A stretch of DNA of 64,000 bases. Origin: Ligula intestinalis. Its lineage: Eukaryota; Platyhelminthes; Cestoda; Diphyllobothriidea; Diphyllobothriidae. Location of the stretch: positions 7,534,462-7,598,461 of the forward strand of contig JAYGXS010000004.1 in NCBI GenBank assembly GCA_036362985.1. Direction: 5' to 3'. The notes beneath the pieces are model-generated. The model was not told the origin of the DNA and did no database searches. It worked only from the letters and a program-made list of their open reading frames with translations. The translations under genes and the position numbers were made by a program. Positions 60,590-64,000 of this stretch are shown here, piece by piece; positions within the stretch are counted from its first letter, which is position 1, and the number at the start of each line of letters is the position of its first letter.

Positions 60590-61200
60590 CTGTGGATATT
60601 TTTAAAAAAGAGCTCCAGAAAATCCAAACCCTGCTTCAAGAGAACGGATATCCGGACCGACTCATCATAAAAAATATGAAAGAGAGATAAACTAGACCCA
60701 CCACACTCACCGTGAAATAGAAGGCACCATTCCTCAAAGTACCTTTTCAGGCGGATATGGCAAGCGAACTCCCGAACAGATGCCTCAACCAAGCCGTTCC
60801 CCAATCCTTTTCAGCAGCGAAAGTTCGGATATTATTCTCAACTAACCTGGACCTTCACGGCAAAGGTAAGGATAGGCTAAGGCCACTTCTATCTGCATCA
60901 ACTCATTTACTTGCTCTGTTGGAGCAGGTTATATCGGTCGCACGTCTTGGCGCTTATCAAAAAGAATACAAGAGCACCTTCCGGCATGGTTGAGCAGTGA
61001 TGAATTCAGAAGTATCAACAGCGCTGTATTTGCCCACATGGGGGACTCCGGACATAGCATGGACCCCATTGAGTCCTTTAAGGTAATTTATAACTTCCCG
61101 CCAAACAACCCAAAGGCCCTGGGTCACCGCCTGCTAGCAGCAGCAGAAGCAAGCGCTATCAGGTTGCTGAAGCCGGCGTTGTGTGCACCAAAGTAGTTCG
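60590..61200 (+). pseudogene. PLE family 1, linker plus GIY-YIG remnant
   Basis: Broken frames match the C-terminal half of the 46.8-kb element: ELQKIQTLLQENGYPDRLI (about 60605-60665), then a stop-containing segment matching KPTTLTVEKK, FLKVPF, then FSAAKVRILFSTNLDLHGKG (60800-60870), a GIY-YIG core split over frames (about 60895-60980), and INSAVFAHMGDSGHSMDP to LLAAAEASAIRLLKP (61010-61185) with the probable catalytic Glu kept. It ends at TAG 61194-61196. Frameshifts and stops make it inactive. Confidence 0.8.
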
Positions 61201-61209
61201 TGCAAGCTC

Positions 61210-61475
61210 CGAAGGTGTTTTGATTCACATTCACTTATTGGCATACCCTCCTCCGCGTTCCGTTTGTCTCCTGTGCCCTCCCTCCCTCCGGGCTCCAACT
61301 AGCCCTCCCCACCTTTCTTTCATCGACCTCTTTCCTTGATTCCGACGACTCACTTGTAAAAAAGGCAAACGTTATTGATCGCTTCGTTAGCTCATACCCC
61401 TGCCCATGTAAATGCATTGGCCTCACAAGAATTTATCGAAAGTACACGTACACTTGCCAAATACTGTTCTGAAGT
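61210..61475 (+). repeat. PLE family 1 3' terminal repeat, diverged
   Basis: A pyrimidine-rich stretch, then ACCCCTGCCCATGTAAATG and a damaged hammerhead, then GCCAAATACTG. Aligns with the 3' terminal repeat of the 46.8-kb element in the same relation to coding sequence. Confidence 0.7.
61417..61460 (+). ncRNA. Hammerhead ribozyme remnant in the diverged PLE terminal repeat
   Basis: TTGGC (61417-61421), CTCACAA in place of CTGATGA, GAATTTATC, GAAA (61438-61441), GTAC-ACGT-ACAC, TT then GCCAA (61456-61460). Stem I is a perfect 5-bp TTGGC/GCCAA helix. The first core box is destroyed. Confidence 0.55.
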
Positions 61476-62190
61476 GCTAAATGGTCCTTCACAGGTTGCA
61501 TGACATGTCCTGCATTCCTGGAGCTTGCCTTAACTTCTGGCTTGAAGATATCGGACGAGAATTATTCACGGTGCTTATAGGTAAAGGCGACTGCTTCGGT
61601 TGTCCTCTTCTTGTCCAACGTAAACAAATCTCTGCATAAGAAGCACTTATCAAAAATGTATGCGGTCTAACCGCCTCTTCGGGGCAAAAGTCGGCCTTCT
61701 AGTTTTTGTCGCCGTTGGGTGGCAGGATTTTTTATTGTCACCTATATTCGCAACGCTGTTTTCTCCTCAAAATGAACGCCTATTTTGCGCTAACCGGCGC
61801 CTGCAGTGCCACATTGAAAAACTTGGTTACCACATGCCAGTGTTAACGCCCAGGTGGCTTTGAACGCCCAACCGGGAGAAGTTGGGCCTTTTTCTTGCCT
61901 ACATTTGCTCAAGCACAAGGATGTGAAATTTCCTATTTGCTCTGTGCGCACACCAGAGTCAGGAATTCTGATCTGTAGGCAGAGACCACCGACCCCCTGA
62001 AGCCAATCACGAAACTCTCTCACAGGATCGTTTGATCAAGCCAACTGACTTAGATGACATAAATTTTTACTTGTAATATCAGGCCCTTTTTGTCAAACAA
62101 CCACACCTACTCTGCGCTTTTCGTGGTTTGAACAGCCCTTACGACAAGCTTAACTGTCTGAGCCCACGCTATCGTTCGTGGAGATGATTC
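61476..62190. other. Non-coding stretch, no gene recognised
   Basis: No motif recognised. Two overlapping frames (61660-61863 plus, 61790-62023 minus) have no signature. Confidence 0.4.
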
Positions 62191-62210
62191 GATCGCCGGC
62201 ACAACACTTG

Positions 62211-62264
62211 TACTCGCCTGACGTTTCGACGTCTGTCGCGGATTCTTCATCAGAGAACTGAGTA
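62211..62264 (-). ncRNA. Hammerhead ribozyme, intact core (best copy)
   Basis: Minus strand: stem I 5' side TACTC-AGT-TCT (62264-62254), CTGATGA (62253-62247), stem II region with CCGCGACAG, GAAA (62227-62224), a tiny ACGT stem III, GTC cleavage triplet ending at 62220, stem I 3' side AGG-C-GAGTA (62219-62211). The outer helix TACTC/GAGTA is perfect, the inner TCT/AGG has one wobble, and the internal loops are in the place used for tertiary contact in natural hammerheads. All core bases match consensus. It lies ~280 bp 3' of an endonuclease remnant on the same strand. Confidence 0.8.
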
Positions 62265-62539
62265 GAAATCAGTCGCAGAAACCGGTAGCACACGCATAAG
62301 AACGAACAGTATTTATGGGACAGATTAATAACTGCACAAGTATGACAAATAACGACAATTTAAAATAATTGCCCTCCTTTTGAGTTGATTGATCGATTAT
62401 CGGCATGCTGGCACTGACTTGCTGAAATGTCATCTCGCGTGGTGGAATTGGATTTGATGATTACTACGCCATCTGATTCCCCGGCGTTGGCGTTAGACAA
62501 TTTGGTGGCCAATGCATTCCCCAAAGTGGCGAAATGCTT

Positions 62540-62846
62540 TGGACAAATTAAGCTTCAGCACTGAATATGGATTGGACAAGTCGTTGCATTTTTGTATGGA
62601 CTGGGGATGCACTTCTCGGCACATGATCGTCACCTGCTGTTAGAATGTCATCCTCATTGAATTTGAAAGTGTGATCAGTTTTAGTGGAATGAGCCGCAAC
62701 CTTCAAATTGGACTAATTTCACCTCACTGCTGCAGCGTGTTCGGCAATTTGCGTCTGGATACGTCTGCCAGTTCCTCCAACGTAGTTTGCTTGTCCACTG
62801 CAACTAACCATGTATGGATGACCCGGTTTTGTGACTGCTTTCTGGT
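62540..62846 (-). pseudogene. PLE GIY-YIG endonuclease remnant (third copy type)
   Basis: Minus strand reads HPYMVSCSGQANYVGGTGRR (about 62775-62830), IQTQIAEHAAAV, two in-frame stops, then KVAAHSTKTDHTFKFNED (about 62645-62700). This is the GIY-YIG core plus the following helix. The YVG strand and the ...IAEH block are clear. The conserved Arg before it is changed to Gln, and the catalytic Glu region is not recognisable. It resembles the 54.7-kb nuclease type. It is cut at about 62847 by a plus-strand hammerhead-like sequence. Confidence 0.75.
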
Positions 62847-62847
62847 C

Positions 62848-62882
62848 ATCTTTCTGATAAAGAATCCGCGACAAGCGAATCA
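62848..62882 (+). ncRNA. Hammerhead-like fragment, opposite strand
   Basis: CTGATAA (62854-62860), AGAATCCGCGACAAGC, GAA then TC. It resembles the core of the 62211-62264 copy but is plus-strand and lacks the GTC and stem I partner. Confidence 0.35.
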
Positions 62883-63049
62883 AAGTGTTGGCCTACCTAT
62901 TGAATCGTACCCTCAATTTTTTCCTTGGACTCATAGCCTCGCTGGTACTGTAGATTGTATTTGCTTCCTCTTTACGCTCTAGGCAGGAGGCGTGACACAC
63001 ACTAAGACTTCGCCAAGAAGAAGAAGAAGTGATTTCTGGAAAACGACAT

Positions 63050-63105
63050 GGATTCACCTGACGTCACGAAATTTGTCATAGATCCTTCATCAGAGAAAGA
63101 GACAA
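63050..63105 (-). ncRNA. Hammerhead ribozyme-like motif (degenerate)
   Basis: Minus strand: TCT then CTGATGA (63093-63087), a diverged stem II spacer, GTGAC in place of GAAAC, GTC ending at 63060, AGG. Stem I inner helix TCT/AGG is kept. It lies on the same strand as the copies at 62.2 kb and brackets the endonuclease remnant with it. Confidence 0.5.
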
Positions 63106-63969
63106 GGGCAGAAACGTATTATTCATCCACGGGAGGTACCACTTTTTGTAGAATACAGTCACTTCGCACTGCCGACTACTTGGCAATTCGCGTGTTCAGA
63201 AATCTTTAAGTTTCCAGTTTAGTTTGCAGTTGCTCGATATCTTATAGACTCGTTGAAAAACGTCTGATACATCGTCCGACCAAGCCAAATGTCTTAAAGG
63301 GAGTCAAAGTTCTGATTGTCAAACTCAGCCATTTTACAAGACTACTGAATCTGCAAGATCGACCAATTGGTCAGCATTTAAAACTTAACCAATTGATTGA
63401 GCCAACAATGAGGTTTTTATTGGCTTACTTCTGACGTTTGAGGCAAGAAACTTAGAAATTGCCATAACTGTTTAGGCCGTAAGTCAGGAGACAATACACA
63501 ACAAAGCCTCCTTTATAACATTTTCATGTTCGAGGTTGCTTTATGATTCGTTGGTCGTAGCGCCAAACCTTGAAATATACGTTGCCGGTGGTCTAAGAAG
63601 TATAGCGATGGTAGATATGAAGTCAGAATGTGAGACTGACCATTAATTACGGCAGAAAATTAGCCTTCAGTCTGTGGGCTTGGGCTCAGATTTGGTCAGA
63701 CGAACGGCACAATAAGAACGATCTTATTGGTGTCCGTCCAGATATACCTCATGTCCGGAGTTTTATTTAGTTGGGCAAGTTATGAAGTTTCCAATTCCAT
63801 TGCTGCCGAGTCTGGGCTATAGAGAGGTTCCGTCTGGATTTACTATTCATGGACTCGACAGGGAAAGCTTTACTCCGCGATCAAAGGATCAAAGTCTTTT
63901 GTTGACAACGCCTTATTTGGCACAGAATTGAAAATAATAATATATTTTACGGTATAACGGCTGCTACCC
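63106..63969. other. Non-coding stretch, no gene recognised
   Basis: No motif. A weak TCTGACGTTTGAGGCAAG near 63431 recalls the GTC side of a hammerhead but lacks the rest. Confidence 0.4.
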
Positions 63970-64000
63970 ATGTCTCGGATGACGAATCCGCGACGGATAT
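63970..64000 (+). ncRNA. Hammerhead-like motif cut by the window end
   Basis: CGGATGA (63976-63982; one change), then a perfect 5-bp hairpin ATCCG-CGA-CGGAT (63986-63998). The GAAAC box and cleavage site would lie beyond 64000. Confidence 0.5.

Overview
The window is non-coding, repeat-rich metazoan nuclear DNA. AT content is high, no convincing host exon is visible, and nearly everything recognisable comes from retroelements. The element mix is EN-positive Penelope-like elements (PLEs: reverse transcriptase plus GIY-YIG endonuclease), hammerhead ribozymes (HHRs) in PLE termini, and tRNA-like short repeats. It fits a large, transposon-laden invertebrate genome. A flatworm, for example a diphyllobothriid-type cestode, is my best guess, but it rests on general resemblance and the sequence does not prove it.

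Layout. 1-2.4 kb has nothing clear. 2.4-3.1 kb is a tandem array of a ~303-bp tRNA-like repeat (minus). 6.3-7.85 kb is an unclassified AT-rich repeat (R1), with an inverted copy (R2) at 25.1-27.0 kb and partial copies at ~32.0 and 42.3-43.0 kb. 12.07-12.36 kb is a rearranged tRNA-like repeat. 20.7-23.0 kb is a nest of PLE debris: an endonuclease remnant and HHRs in both orientations. 32.6-34.8 kb holds another endonuclease remnant between two same-strand HHRs. 35.6-38.1 and 44.6-45.2 kb are clusters of two tRNA-like short repeat families. 46.76-49.71 kb is the best-preserved object: a ~2.93-kb PLE on the minus strand with RT and GIY-YIG domains, one in-frame TGA, inverted ~211-215-bp terminal repeats each with an HHR, and a 13-bp target-site duplication. 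53.2-55.5 kb is a second, frameshifted PLE family on the plus strand. 58.0-58.7 kb has more tRNA-like short repeats. 60.2-61.5 kb has two opposed fragments of the first PLE family. 62.2-64.0 kb has a third endonuclease remnant between HHRs.

How it works together. PLEs copy themselves with RT and a GIY-YIG nickase. Their terminal repeats encode self-cleaving hammerheads that can process transcripts. The most interesting signal is the number and diversity of hammerheads (about a dozen and a half sites in three structural classes). Two well-preserved copies (22.4 and 62.2 kb) show compensatory changes in stem I. One HHR sits in a ~340-bp insertion that interrupts R2 and is absent from the paralogous R1, so HHR-bearing units without coding capacity apparently mobilise. 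A second unusual signal is a repeat family with tRNA-like Pol III boxes between ~37-43-bp inverted arms, found as dimers at ~300-bp period at several loci.

All alignments were made by eye. Element edges, especially of diverged repeats, are approximate.
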